Assembly: GCF_027270315.1 (NCBI RefSeq)
Contig: NZ_CP114413.1
Span: 4,464,001-4,528,000, forward strand
Source of the DNA: Streptomyces cinnabarinus
Lineage (GTDB): Bacteria > Actinomycetota > Actinomycetes > Streptomycetales > Streptomycetaceae
Reading direction: 5' to 3'
DNA: 64,000 nucleotides
The translations under genes were made by a program, and so were the position numbers. The notes beneath the pieces were generated by a model that was given only the letters and a program-made list of their open reading frames with translations, was not told the origin of the DNA and searched no databases. This document shows, piece after piece, positions 9,314 through 17,468 of the stretch (position 1 is the stretch's first letter; each line of letters begins with the position of its first letter).

Positions 9314-10213
9314 ATGGCCACCACCGACCGGCACGACCGGCAGGCCACGACGCTGGCCCTCGCGCACGCCCTGTCAGCCGCCGAACGCGGACTGGCCGTC
9401 ATCCCCCTGTCCCGGACCAAACTCCCGGCCCTGCGCTCACCTCACCGAGACACCCCCGCGGACCTGATCCCCTGCCGCGGCGAGTGCGGCCGCTACGGCC
9501 ACGGCGTGTACGACGCCTCGACGGACCCCGCCCGCATCCGGGACCTCTTCGCGGCGGCCCCCTGGGCCACGGGCTACGGAATCGCGTGCGGCCTCCCGCC
9601 CCACCACCTCATCGGCATCGACCTCGACACCAAATCCGGTACGGACTCCTCGGCGGCCCTGCGCGAACTGGCGCTGCGCCATCTGTTCACGATCCCCGAC
9701 ACCGTGGTCGTCCTGACCCCGAGCGGCGGACGCCACCTCTGGCTCAGCGGCCCGCCGGACGTCGTCGTCCCCAACTCGGCGAGCCGCCTCGCCCCCGGCA
9801 TCGACATCCGGGGCGCCGGCGGCTACCTGGTCGGCCCCGGCTCCCGCACGGACCACGGCGTGTACGGCACGGCCCCGGGCACCGCGCACCTGGCCCCCGC
9901 GGCCTGCCCGCCCTCCCTGCTCCGCCTGTTGCTCCCACCGCCGCGCGCCGTGCCGCCCCGGGTCGTACCGCAGAGCCCGGTGCCGCCGTCGGCGGGCGAT
10001 CACGGCCGGGGCCTGGTCCAGTTCGTCCTCGCCGCGCACGAGGGCCAGCGCAACACCCGCCTGTTCTGGGCGGCCTGCCGGGCCTACGAGGACGGAATCG
10101 GTCCCGCGCTGGTGGACCCCCTGGTCGAGGCGGCGATCGACACGGGCCTGAGCGAGCGGGAGGCACGGGCGACGATCGCCTCGGCGGCACGCATGACCGG
10201 GCACCGCCCCTGA
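9314..10213 (+). CDS. Bifunctional DNA primase/polymerase (prim-pol) domain protein
   Basis: 299 residues with an archaeo-eukaryotic-type primase/polymerase domain. The catalytic Asp pair is visible in GIDLDTKSG (D103, D105) and the SGGRHLW motif supplies the conserved His (H141). A CRGECGRYGHG cluster near 54-64 may bind zinc. The C-terminal 80 residues form a small helical domain. There is no helicase domain and no plasmid context, so the role on the chromosome is unknown; such stand-alone proteins are widespread in Streptomyces. ATG 9314 follows ggaggc almost directly. Confidence 0.85.
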   Translation: MATTDRHDRQATTLALAHALSAAERGLAVIPLSRTKLPALRSPHRDTPADLIPCRGECGRYGHGVYDASTDPARIRDLFAAAPWATGYGIACGLPPHHLIGIDLDTKSGTDSSAALRELALRHLFTIPDTVVVLTPSGGRHLWLSGPPDVVVPNSASRLAPGIDIRGAGGYLVGPGSRTDHGVYGTAPGTAHLAPAACPPSLLRLLLPPPRAVPPRVVPQSPVPPSAGDHGRGLVQFVLAAHEGQRNTRLFWAACRAYEDGIGPALVDPLVEAAIDTGLSEREARATIASAARMTGHRP

Positions 10214-10256
10214 AATTCACATGCCCTGCCCGGGGAAGCGCCCTAATCTGCCGATC

Positions 10257-10688
10257 ATGTCCCTGAGCCGCATAGTCCTGCCCTCCGGCCGCCCGGTAGA
10301 CCTCATGGAGCTCCAGCTCTCCTCCACGTACGGCGGAATGCTGGAGGGCTACCCCTGCGCGATCGTGAACAAGATGAAGATCACGGGCCTGCTGCGCTCA
10401 GCCGAACGCGCCTTCCCCTCCTCGCCGGTGCATCTGATCCCGCCCGTGCGCGAATATCCCGACGACTACTCCGGCGCGTTCGGTCCGGTCGAGGTGATCC
10501 CGAAGGTGGCCTGCCTCGGCTCCTTCCGCTCCACCGCCGTGGACCCGTCCCTGGACCCGGTCCTGCATCGCTCCCACCTCACGGTCGCCTGGTTCCAGCC
10601 GACCCCGCAGACCCCGTCGGGCTCGGTCGACGACCACCCGCTGCGGGAACTGGCGTGGGAGGAACTGGCCGAGGACCACGAGCTCTAG
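10257..10688 (+). CDS. Conserved protein of unknown function
   Basis: About 143 residues, no signal peptide or membrane segment. It has sections such as LSSTYGGMLEGYP and GSFRSTAVDPSLDPVLHRSHLTVAWFQ and an acidic C-terminus. I do not recognise a family. Start ATG 10257 was preferred over an upstream in-frame ATG at 10221 because the extra residues are unlike protein-coding sequence. It lies 43 bp after the prim-pol gene on the same strand and may be co-transcribed. It ends at a tandem repeat. Confidence 0.6.
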   Translation: MSLSRIVLPSGRPVDLMELQLSSTYGGMLEGYPCAIVNKMKITGLLRSAERAFPSSPVHLIPPVREYPDDYSGAFGPVEVIPKVACLGSFRSTAVDPSLDPVLHRSHLTVAWFQPTPQTPSGSVDDHPLRELAWEELAEDHEL

Positions 10689-10739
10689 GGCTCGGTGGGG
10701 TCCATGGCTCGGTGAGGTCCATGGCTCGGTGAGGTCTAC
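10689..10739. repeat. 17-bp tandem repeat, three units, between two convergent genes
   Basis: Three copies of ggctcggtgaggtccat (one or two changes each) fill the gap between the convergent genes. The last copy holds the stop codon (10736-10738) of the membrane hydrolase gene. Confidence 0.9.
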
Positions 10740-12097
10740 GGCTCCTCCGGCAGCGGCGCGGTGAGGTCGAGGGCGTCGGCGAGGTGCCGGGTGACGGAGT
10801 CGTCGCCGCGGGCGTTCGGGAAGCTGAAGTAGCGGGTGTGCGCCCAGCCGGGGATGAGCCGCCAGGGTTTGTTCCCCCGCACCGGGACGTCGTGGACTCC
10901 GCTGCCGAACAGACGCCCGAGCGGCCCGCCGAACCAGTCACCCAGGAATCCGCAGAACGAGGGGCTGAACGGGAACCACAGATTCGTCCAGCGCACGACC
11001 GCGAAGGGCGACCAGTCGTTGAGCACGGCCTTGCCCTTCCAGGTGAAGGAGAGCGGTGTGTCCCCGGGACCGAGCTCCGCCTGCGGCAGCGGCGGGCAGG
11101 TGACGATCTCGTGGCGGGCGACTCGCGCCTCGAAGTCGCCCTTTTTCTTCGTGTAGAGCCTCTCGGCGAAGCACATGGGCGTGCCGCAGCTGATGAAGTC
11201 GGTGATCCGCCAGTGGTTTCCCTGTGCGCGGAGATCGGTCCACAGCCCCCACTGCGCCTCGCGGTACCGGGTCGTCTCACCCGGGGTGGGGGTCCGCTTC
11301 TCGTCCCGCCCCGGCATCGCGGCCGCCGTCGCTTCGAGCGTCAGCAGTGACGGGGAACCCGGGGCGAGGGCATTCCTCGTCATGCCCCAGAGCGTGGTGA
11401 TTCCGTCGTAGGCGATATAGGCGCCCAGGCTGTGCGCGACGACGATGACCCGCTGATAGCGGGGGCGGCCACCGCCGATCTCCGCCTGGTGCAGCCGCTG
11501 CAGCAACTCCACCATCCCCTCGCGGATGTCCCGCCGTACCGCGTACGAACGGGGCGAGGTGTCGAGATAGCGCACCACGTCGACGAAGCTGTTCGTGATG
11601 AACGAAGGCCCGAACCTGGTGGCGAGGAAGAGCAGAACGACCCCGACCGTGCCCGTCCCCAGCACGGTGAACGCGATGTTGAGAAGGTTCTCGACGGCCG
11701 ACTTCTCCCCCTCGAAGGGAATGTCGAGGACGAGGATCCCCCAGCCCGCCAGCAGCAGGAGCGCCCAGCTGGCCAGCCACGCGAACCCGATCCCCTTCGG
11801 CGGCAGGCGGCGGATCAGCTTGAGGAACGTCGGCAGCATGTCCGACATCCGGTTCCCCTGCATCAGATGCGCCCAGTGGTGCTCGAAGAACTCCGTCTGC
11901 GGACGGTCACCGTCGGCGGGCGCGAGGAACCGACGGGATTCGAACGACTCGGACGCGATGTCCCGCAGCGAGTAGAACTTCCAGGTCCCCGGACTCACCG
12001 GCGGCAGTCCCGCGCGGATGAACATCGTGAGGGCATCCAAGGGCCGCTGCTCGCCCATCCCGTGCACGATCACGACAGCCTGGCGTTGATTGGCCAT
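10736..12097 (-). CDS. Membrane-associated alpha/beta-hydrolase (lipase-like)
   Basis: 453 residues. The N-terminal strand and oxyanion region read VVIVHGMGEQRP; the nucleophile elbow is VVAHSLGAY (S223). Two hydrophobic helices near 104-125 and 140-160 sit between them, which suggests a membrane-anchored hydrolase. A later HDVPVRGN segment may belong to the catalytic His/Asp region. Substrate unknown; a lipid or ester is plausible. ATG start at 12097. No operon partners. Confidence 0.7.
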   Translation of the reverse strand: MANQRQAVVIVHGMGEQRPLDALTMFIRAGLPPVSPGTWKFYSLRDIASESFESRRFLAPADGDRPQTEFFEHHWAHLMQGNRMSDMLPTFLKLIRRLPPKGIGFAWLASWALLLLAGWGILVLDIPFEGEKSAVENLLNIAFTVLGTGTVGVVLLFLATRFGPSFITNSFVDVVRYLDTSPRSYAVRRDIREGMVELLQRLHQAEIGGGRPRYQRVIVVAHSLGAYIAYDGITTLWGMTRNALAPGSPSLLTLEATAAAMPGRDEKRTPTPGETTRYREAQWGLWTDLRAQGNHWRITDFISCGTPMCFAERLYTKKKGDFEARVARHEIVTCPPLPQAELGPGDTPLSFTWKGKAVLNDWSPFAVVRWTNLWFPFSPSFCGFLGDWFGGPLGRLFGSGVHDVPVRGNKPWRLIPGWAHTRYFSFPNARGDDSVTRHLADALDLTAPLPEEP

Positions 12098-12371
12098 GCA
12101 CGGTGAATCGGCACCGGAGCGCGCGACCTTGACCGGGAAAGAGGCTTCCTGATCCCTGGCTGATCAATCGTCGCCTGTTTTGCCACGCGAATGATTACGG
12201 GCGCGGGCGCCGTCGGTCGGCGCCAACCGCCCGGACGAGGGCCGCCGTTACAGCCGGGCCGGGTCCGGGCCGGGGGCCGCTCCATTGGGAACCTCACTGG
12301 TCATGGACGCGGCTACGCGAACTCCCGCCGGATCTGCACTACGTCGCCGCCCGCCGCTAGGGTGCGGCACC

Positions 12372-13043
12372 ATGACTCCTGACCTGCCTCGGGGCCCGAA
12401 GTGTGGCGGCACTGCGAGCTGGGAGGACCTCGTCGCCCGATATGCGTGGGCCGATGCCGACGAGCTCGACGCATACACCTTCTCCGTGAGCGCGGGGAAG
12501 ACGGAGAACGAGGTGATCCGGGCTTTCGGCGGCGATCCAGAAGCGTCGCGGCTGATGACGTTTGCCGAGGCCTCCGAAGAGCAGGCAGCCCACATCTACA
12601 AGGACTACGAACTGCTTCGTGTCCTCACCGTCGGCCGACACGTCATCACCATGGAATGGGGCTACCACGGCAGCATTCCGGAGATCGCCAGACGAACGTC
12701 CGCTGACGGAGGCGAGTTCTTCAGTGTCCACCAGAGCGTGAATGCCAGGTACCAGGTCATGCACGCCTTCGATGGCCACGTGGACGGCATGTTCGACCCA
12801 TTCGAGATGGAGGACGCGGCCTGGATGGACCCGGAACCGGAGGTCCCCACCTGGGCACAAGGAGTCGCCTTCCACATGGGGACCCTGTGCTCCGAGTCCT
12901 TCGCACTCATGGAACGCACCATGGGCGTGACCATCGATCCCGGATGGCTGGACACAGCACTTCGCACCGTACTGCTCGCCTCCCCCGCTGAGCTCTTCGG
13001 CCAGTCGGAGCGGCATGGCTCCCATGAACGCGGCATGGGCTGA
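12372..13043 (+). CDS. DUF6461-family protein
   Basis: 223 residues, cytoplasmic by appearance, acidic. The N-terminal SWEDLVARYAWAD and the GGDPEASRLMTFAEASEEQ region match my memory of the DUF6461 group found in actinobacteria; function unknown. Start ATG 12372 was chosen because upstream in-frame sequence is non-coding in character. First of three small genes on the plus strand whose base composition looks less GC-biased than the core genes, which suggests an acquired block ending at the tRNA-derived repeat. Confidence 0.65.
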   Translation: MTPDLPRGPKCGGTASWEDLVARYAWADADELDAYTFSVSAGKTENEVIRAFGGDPEASRLMTFAEASEEQAAHIYKDYELLRVLTVGRHVITMEWGYHGSIPEIARRTSADGGEFFSVHQSVNARYQVMHAFDGHVDGMFDPFEMEDAAWMDPEPEVPTWAQGVAFHMGTLCSESFALMERTMGVTIDPGWLDTALRTVLLASPAELFGQSERHGSHERGMG

Positions 13044-13072
13044 CAACACGGCTACCGTTGGGAAACCAAGTC

Positions 13073-13567
13073 ATGATCCGTTCCCTCCCGAGAGCGCCCC
13101 GGCTCGCCGGATGCGCTGTGGTGATGTCGGCGTTCCTGCTCGCGTCGTGCACATCATCCGACGATGCCGAGAACACCTCTGCGCCCCGACCGACATCGCC
13201 CGCACCGAGCCCGACCGGAACGACGTCCGGGCCACCGGAGAAGGACCTCACCGAGCGGGCTCAAGCGGCCATTGCCGCAGTCCACAGCGGGACGTTGGTC
13301 GAAGCCGGCGTGGAGCGTGTGAGCGACGGCATCCACACCGAACCCGGCCTGAGCAAGGGCAGGACCTACCAGCTCAACCTGGTCTGCGCCGGCAACGGCA
13401 GCGCGCGACTCCAGTTCGTGCCCGCGCAGGCAGGCGCAGAGACATCAGTGCCTTGCGATGAATCAGTGGTGCAACAGCGGATCACCGGGGACGAACTCGT
13501 CCGGATCAACGTGGCCGGAGCCAAGGGATCAACCGGCGTGATCGCTTGGCAGATCGACGCCCTCTAG
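13073..13567 (+). CDS. Putative lipoprotein
   Basis: 164 residues. Signal peptide with lipobox LLASC (Cys26), then a Thr/Pro/Ser linker (about 30-55) and a small beta-rich domain with two Cys (VCAGNG and VPCDES) probably disulphide-bonded. No family recognised. ATG 13073 is preferred to a TTG at 13058. It lies 29 bp downstream of the DUF6461 gene, probably in one transcript. Confidence 0.7.
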   Translation: MIRSLPRAPRLAGCAVVMSAFLLASCTSSDDAENTSAPRPTSPAPSPTGTTSGPPEKDLTERAQAAIAAVHSGTLVEAGVERVSDGIHTEPGLSKGRTYQLNLVCAGNGSARLQFVPAQAGAETSVPCDESVVQQRITGDELVRINVAGAKGSTGVIAWQIDAL

Positions 13568-13646
13568 CCAGGAACCTGTGCTCCTCACGGGTGAACTGGC
13601 GTTCTGGGCACATAAGCGGAGGTGGACCGGCGATAGAGATGTGGGA

Positions 13647-14135
13647 GTGATCCAAGACGTACGGTGCCGCCGCATCACTACGACTGCCCTTGTACTGACC
13701 GCCGCGCTCACGTCCGTGCTGCTGCCGGCGCCCGGTACCGCAGCGGCACGCGAAGCCGCGGACACGGTCCAGTCCTTCCGCAGTCGGGCCACGTTCGCCT
13801 GCCTCGACGACAGCTCCGAGCACGGACTGAGAACCACCATCTGCCACAACAACAGCCACCAGAAGTGGACCGTACATGTCTGGGCCGACGGCACCCGCCG
13901 GATGCGGAACCACGCCACTGGCCTGTGCCTGGCCGACTATCCGGACGGCGACGCGTCCACCCAGCCCTGCGACCAGGGCAAGGACGAAAGCTGGATCGTC
14001 CATCGGTTTCCGAACGGGGATGTCGAGCTGAAGAACCAGAAGACCGGCCGATGTCTCGACGACAGCGAACACGGCCTACGCACGTTCCCCTGCGGCACAC
14101 ACACCAACCCGAGCCTCTACCAGTCCTGGTTCTAG
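13647..14135 (+). CDS. Secreted ricin-type (beta-trefoil) domain protein
   Basis: About 162 residues: signal peptide (RRITTTALVLTAALTSVLL, cleavage near TAAA) followed by one beta-trefoil with repeated CLDD...C and W motifs (FACLDDSSEHG, QKWTVH, GLCLADY, ESWIVH, RCLDDSEHGLRTFPC, YQSWF). This fold usually binds carbohydrate. It has no attached enzyme domain. The start is uncertain: GTG 13647 or GTG 13641. It follows the lipoprotein by about 80 bp and ends just before the left copy of the 100-bp direct repeat. Confidence 0.75.
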   Translation: MIQDVRCRRITTTALVLTAALTSVLLPAPGTAAAREAADTVQSFRSRATFACLDDSSEHGLRTTICHNNSHQKWTVHVWADGTRRMRNHATGLCLADYPDGDASTQPCDQGKDESWIVHRFPNGDVELKNQKTGRCLDDSEHGLRTFPCGTHTNPSLYQSWF

Positions 14136-14163
14136 CCCTGCTGGAAACCCTGCGGTGAATGCG

Positions 14164-14199
14164 AACGGCCCCTGACCAACTACCAGGTCAGGGGCCGTT
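14164..14199 (-). terminator. Hairpin terminator copied with the tRNA-Ser fragment
   Basis: Stem aacggcccctgacc / ggtcaggggccgtt, 14 bp, loop 8 nt. It is a duplicate of the terminator behind the intact tRNA-Ser and may also stop the ricin-domain gene from the left. Confidence 0.85.
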
Positions 14200-14205
14200 C
14201 TACTG

Positions 14206-14263
14206 CGGTGGGTGTGGGATTTGAACCCACGGTGACATCGCTGCCACGACGGTTTTCAAGACC
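14206..14263 (-). pseudogene. tRNA-Ser(UGA) 3' fragment
   Basis: The 3' 58 bases of the tRNA at 17475-17561 (acceptor 3' strand, T arm, variable arm, 3' side of the anticodon arm and loop) are present, and similarity stops just past the anticodon. The 5' half is missing, so it cannot make a tRNA. Confidence 0.9.
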
Positions 14264-14345
14264 TTTCGGGGGCTGCGGGCTGTTGGGCCTCCCCCGCAGG
14301 TCAGACAGGTACCGGCACCCCGGCGGAGCCGTCGTCATCGTCGTC

Positions 14346-14576
14346 GTGGCCGTCCGCGTAGAGCGCGCCCCGGGAAACGGCCGCCGGGAGGACCCGGAGG
14401 AGCTCCGCGCCCGCTACCCAAACTTCGGTCACGCCTGGACCGCGGAAGACGAAGCGAAGCTGCTCACCTGGTACCGGGAAGGGGAGCGCGATCTCGACGT
14501 GCTCGGCACGGAGTTCGGACGTCAGCCCGGTGCCATCCGCTCCCGGCTCGGCAAGCTGGGGTTAGAGCAGCTGTGA
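14346..14576 (+). pseudogene. Short ORF with SANT/Myb-like C-terminal helix-turn-helix; probable remnant
   Basis: An open frame runs out of the tRNA fragment; only the C-terminal 60 residues look like protein (AWTAEDEAKLLTWYREGERD and FGRQPGAIRSRLGKLGL). This resembles the short DNA-binding tail of actinobacterial helicase-like proteins where a tryptophan-rich start is followed by GAIRSRL. A GTG at 14346 is a possible start, but the frame may be the stump of a longer gene cut by integration. It contains a TTA codon near 14562, rare in Streptomyces and dependent on the bldA tRNA. Confidence 0.45.
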
Positions 14577-14857
14577 TGTGGCTGGGGCGGTCGGCCCGTG
14601 ACCGTGCCTGGGGTGCGGGACCAGGCGAGGGTTGTTGCGGTTTGGTGCGGTGGTCGGTCGGGGACCGGCCACAGCCGAAGTTGTCGTCGGCTGGAGTCCG
14701 TGAGTCGGTGCCGCCGTCTTGATGCCCCAGGGCAGCACGAACCACGGACGCCACGGTGACCGACGCGGAGCAGTGGCACCAGGACCAGGAGCACCAGCGC
14801 CCGCTACGATCCCGGAGTATCAGCAGATCAGGAGACCGATCGACCGCCTGATCACCT

Positions 14858-14902
14858 TTGCTTCCCAAGCTTTCAGCGCGGGTTCGATTCCCGTCATCCG
14901 CT
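14858..14902 (+). pseudogene. tRNA-Gly(CCC)-like 3' fragment
   Basis: The segment gcttcccaagc has the anticodon loop of tRNA-Gly(CCC), and gcgggttcgattcccgt followed by catccgct is a complete T arm and acceptor 3' strand. No matching GCGGATG-type 5' acceptor strand or D arm is found upstream. A tRNA-style terminator follows. I read it as a second integration scar; the intact tRNA-Gly must be elsewhere. Confidence 0.65.
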
Positions 14903-14910
14903 CTTGAGAG

Positions 14911-14937
14911 AAGGCCCAGGTCAGCGACCTGGGCCTT
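14911..14937. terminator. Hairpin behind the tRNA-Gly scar and the M23 gene
   Basis: Perfect 12-bp stem (aaggcccaggtc / gacctgggcctt) with a 3-nt loop. It lies 38 bp beyond the end of the M23 peptidase gene and just after the tRNA scar, so it can stop transcripts from both sides. Confidence 0.85.
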
Positions 14938-14974
14938 CGTCGTTGTCTCGACCGTCGGCACGACCGGAATCCGG

Positions 14975-16249
14975 TCAGAACTCCAGCACCTCGCGGTCGA
15001 GCGGATACCGCGCACGGTGAGGGCCCTCGTACGGCGAGGGCGTGATCGGCAGGACGCCGGTCGGCTGCAGGCCCAGGTTGTCGTCCCAGATGCGGGGTTC
15101 GACCTGTCCGACGACGCGGAACTGGCGGAAGGTGAAGGGCGGGCTGTCGGTCGGGAAGAACTCGGCTGTGGTCATCACCTGGAAGTGCAGGTGCGGCGTG
15201 GTCGAGTTGCCGCTGTTGCCGATCAGCCCGAGAACCCGGCCGGGTTCGACGCGGTCGCCTTCCCGGACCTTGAGCGAGCCGGGCTTCAGGTGGGCGTAGA
15301 GCAGATAGCGGCCCGGCGCGACCTCCAGGGTGACGTGGTTGCCGACGGTCTCCTCGATGGGCGGGACCGGCGGCGTGACGGGCGGCGTGTTGTCCGGGAT
15401 CCCGTCCTGGACCTCCACCACTCTGCCGCCGGCCGCGGCGACGACCGGCTGCCGGTAGCTCAGGTAGCTGGTGAGCCGCGCGGGGTCGCCTTCCCAGGTC
15501 TGTCCTTGCTCGCCGACCCGGTACCAGTCGATCGCGAAGCGCTGCGGCACGTAGAAGCGGCCGTTGATCGGGCCGAGGCCGCGCCGGTGGTGGGTGTTGC
15601 CGCAGCACGACTCGCTGGAGTACCAAGTGCCGGGGCGGACCGGCGCGTTCAGGTTCATCGGCGCGGTGCGGCCGGTCGGGGTGACCTGAACCGTCTCCTC
15701 GAACGGGGAGGAACCGGAGGCGGTGACGACGGCACCCGAGAGATGGTGTTCGAGGACCTTGGGCACATGCTTACCGCGGTCAAGGGCCAGGTCGAGCCAG
15801 ATGACCCACTGCTGGGAGCCTGGGATGACGGTCGGCGTCGGCCCCGGGGGCGCCGGGGTGGACCCGTCCGCACCCGGCAGGGGATCACCCACGGGATTGG
15901 CGGCATCGGCCAGCTCCTGGCCACTCAGCGAGCCCACTACCCGGTGTGTGCGGGCGTCCCGGACCTCGACACGGTCGAGGCGCACCTGCGTGCTGCTGGG
16001 CAGTGCGTTCGTGGTGAGCAGTTCGTACGAGAGGTGCGTCCTGCCGTCCGTGGCATGGAACGGCGTCGGTTCGGTCATCACCGCCGCCGTCAACGGCGTG
16101 AACTGTGGGCCGGATGCTGGACCGGCCGTGTCGGTCCCGTATCCGGGTGCCGTTGAAGCCGTCAGCATGCCGGCTGCGAGCACGGCGGTCACGAGCCCGC
16201 GACGTAGCGGGCTCCGGCCGGTGCGGTTGCGAGGGTCACGCTCTGCCAT
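14975..16249 (-). CDS. Secreted M23-family (LytM-like) metallopeptidase
   Basis: 424 residues with a Sec signal peptide (RRGLVTAVLAAGMLTAS) and a C-terminal M23 peptidase domain: FAIDW carries the first metal-binding Asp, LLYAHLKPGS the conserved catalytic-site His, and TPHLHF the HxH zinc motif. The N-terminal 180 residues form a beta-rich domain I do not recognise; a CCGN pair lies just before the peptidase domain. It would cut peptidoglycan peptides or other Gly-rich substrates outside the cell. ATG 16249 has ggaagag upstream. It is the main gene of the tRNA-bounded element and points towards the tRNA-Gly scar. Confidence 0.85.
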   Translation of the reverse strand: MAERDPRNRTGRSPLRRGLVTAVLAAGMLTASTAPGYGTDTAGPASGPQFTPLTAAVMTEPTPFHATDGRTHLSYELLTTNALPSSTQVRLDRVEVRDARTHRVVGSLSGQELADAANPVGDPLPGADGSTPAPPGPTPTVIPGSQQWVIWLDLALDRGKHVPKVLEHHLSGAVVTASGSSPFEETVQVTPTGRTAPMNLNAPVRPGTWYSSESCCGNTHHRRGLGPINGRFYVPQRFAIDWYRVGEQGQTWEGDPARLTSYLSYRQPVVAAAGGRVVEVQDGIPDNTPPVTPPVPPIEETVGNHVTLEVAPGRYLLYAHLKPGSLKVREGDRVEPGRVLGLIGNSGNSTTPHLHFQVMTTAEFFPTDSPPFTFRQFRVVGQVEPRIWDDNLGLQPTGVLPITPSPYEGPHRARYPLDREVLEF

Positions 16250-16574
16250 GGTGCTCTTCCAGTCGTCGGGTCCCGGTCCGTGAAGGGCACCGGCACGCCC
16301 CGCGCCGAGGCGCATGCCCCTGTGTAACTCGGCGACGCGCCGCTCCGAGCCGAGGGCACCGGAGCCACGTCCGAACTACACCCGTCCAGCCGCATCGACC
16401 AGCGAGCCCGGGGCACAGGGTGAGCTGCCCAGAACGAATCAGAACGACCGCTTCGGGCCGACAGGACGCCTCCGGGGATGCGAACGGGCTTTTCGCCGCC
16501 CTCAGCCTCAGAGCGTCGGCCCCGGTAGACGCACCCAGGAGGCGGGCGACAGCCTTGAAGCCTTGCGCAGGCGC

Positions 16575-17336
16575 GTGCCACAACGTGCCAGTAGGACCGG
16601 TGAACAGCGGTCGACAGGGGGTCCGGCCAGGCATCGGTGCGCCTCCCCATTACGGCCATTCCCGCAGGTCAGACGACGTTTCCCCATCGCCGACGAACTA
16701 CGGCGGCGGATCGCGGAGCACGAGTGGGAGCCAGGGGACCGACTTCCCTCCCGCGCCCAGATCGGCCAGGAATACGGCGTGGGCGACAACGTAGTGCGCC
16801 GCGCGCAGGAGTTGCTGATCTCCCAAGGGGCGCTCGAAGGCCGCGCCGGATCCGGCACCTACGTCGCCGAGCCCCGGCAGCGGGTGCGGGTCGTGCGGTC
16901 GTCGGTGCGCGAGCAGCCCAGCGGGTCCCCGTTCCGTGCGGACATGAAGGCCGTGGGCAGGCAAGGCGATTGGGAGAGCCGGACCGAGGCCAGGGTCCCG
17001 GCGCCGGCGGACATCGCCACGCGACTCGGCATCGCCGAGGGTGAGTTGTGTGTCCGCACCGCCTACGAGTACCTCGCCGACGGCAAGCCTGTGCAGTTGT
17101 CGACGAGTTGGGAGCTGGCGGAGATCGGCATCACCGTCAGCCACGCCGTGGAGCATCCAGAGCCCCGGCAGGCCACCGCCGAAGAGGCCTCGCTCCTGGG
17201 CATCCAGAAGGGCGCACTCGTCACGCACATCCGGCGGACGTACTACAGCGACCAGGGGCGGCCCGTGGAGACCGCGGACACCATCGTGCCCGCCGCCCTC
17301 TGCGAGATCGTCTACGAGATTCCGATCAGCCGCTGA
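16575..17336 (+). CDS. GntR-family transcriptional regulator with UTRA domain
   Basis: Winged-helix GntR domain (IADELRRRIAEHEWEPGDRL, then YGVGDNVVRRAQELL) followed by an effector-binding UTRA domain (about residues 110-250, ending ALCEIVYEIPISR). Such HutC-type regulators are typical control genes of actinomycete integrative elements. The start is unclear: normal family members begin right before IADELRRR, but no ATG/GTG/TTG is in frame there; the nearest is GTG 16575, which adds about 35 unusual residues and includes a TTA codon at 16650. The 5' end may be damaged or rearranged. It lies 97 bp before the right repeat copy. Confidence 0.75.
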   Translation: MPQRASRTGEQRSTGGPARHRCASPLRPFPQVRRRFPIADELRRRIAEHEWEPGDRLPSRAQIGQEYGVGDNVVRRAQELLISQGALEGRAGSGTYVAEPRQRVRVVRSSVREQPSGSPFRADMKAVGRQGDWESRTEARVPAPADIATRLGIAEGELCVRTAYEYLADGKPVQLSTSWELAEIGITVSHAVEHPEPRQATAEEASLLGIQKGALVTHIRRTYYSDQGRPVETADTIVPAALCEIVYEIPISR

Positions 17337-17432
17337 GTAGTCGTCCGTGCGTGCCCTGTTCGTGCCCCTTCCGTGCCCGATCGGGCGGGGAACCGCGGAG
17401 AACGGCGGGCAGCGACGGTGCGCACGCATACA

Positions 17433-17468
17433 AACGGCCCCTGACCAAATACCAGGTCAGGGGCCGTT
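17433..17468 (-). terminator. Terminator of tRNA-Ser(UGA)
   Basis: A 14-bp stem (aacggcccctgacc / ggtcaggggccgtt) starts 6 bp beyond the tRNA 3' end on the minus strand. Confidence 0.85.

Larger units (their letters stand above)
14164..14263. repeat. Left copy of 100-bp direct repeat (attachment-site scar)
   Basis: Matches 17433-17532 with one difference in 100 bases (14180). It contains the tRNA terminator hairpin and the 3' 58 bases of tRNA-Ser(UGA). Such a repeat of a tRNA 3' end is the usual footprint of tyrosine-recombinase integration; 3.2 kb separates the copies. Confidence 0.9.
14577..14974. other. Non-coding stretch inside the tRNA-bounded element
   Basis: No credible gene. It holds the tRNA-Gly-like 3' scar (14858-14902) and its hairpin (14911-14937). 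The inverted repeat gatcagg (14826-14832) / cctgatc (14846-14852) lies just upstream of the scar. Confidence 0.6.

Noticed and set aside
9153..9467. Plus-strand ORF overlapping the prim-pol start
   Set aside because: Arg/Pro-rich, overlaps the prim-pol gene in another frame, and lacks a ribosome site.
14206..14263. Functional second tRNA-Ser
   Set aside because: The 5' half is missing; no acceptor 5' strand or D arm follows.
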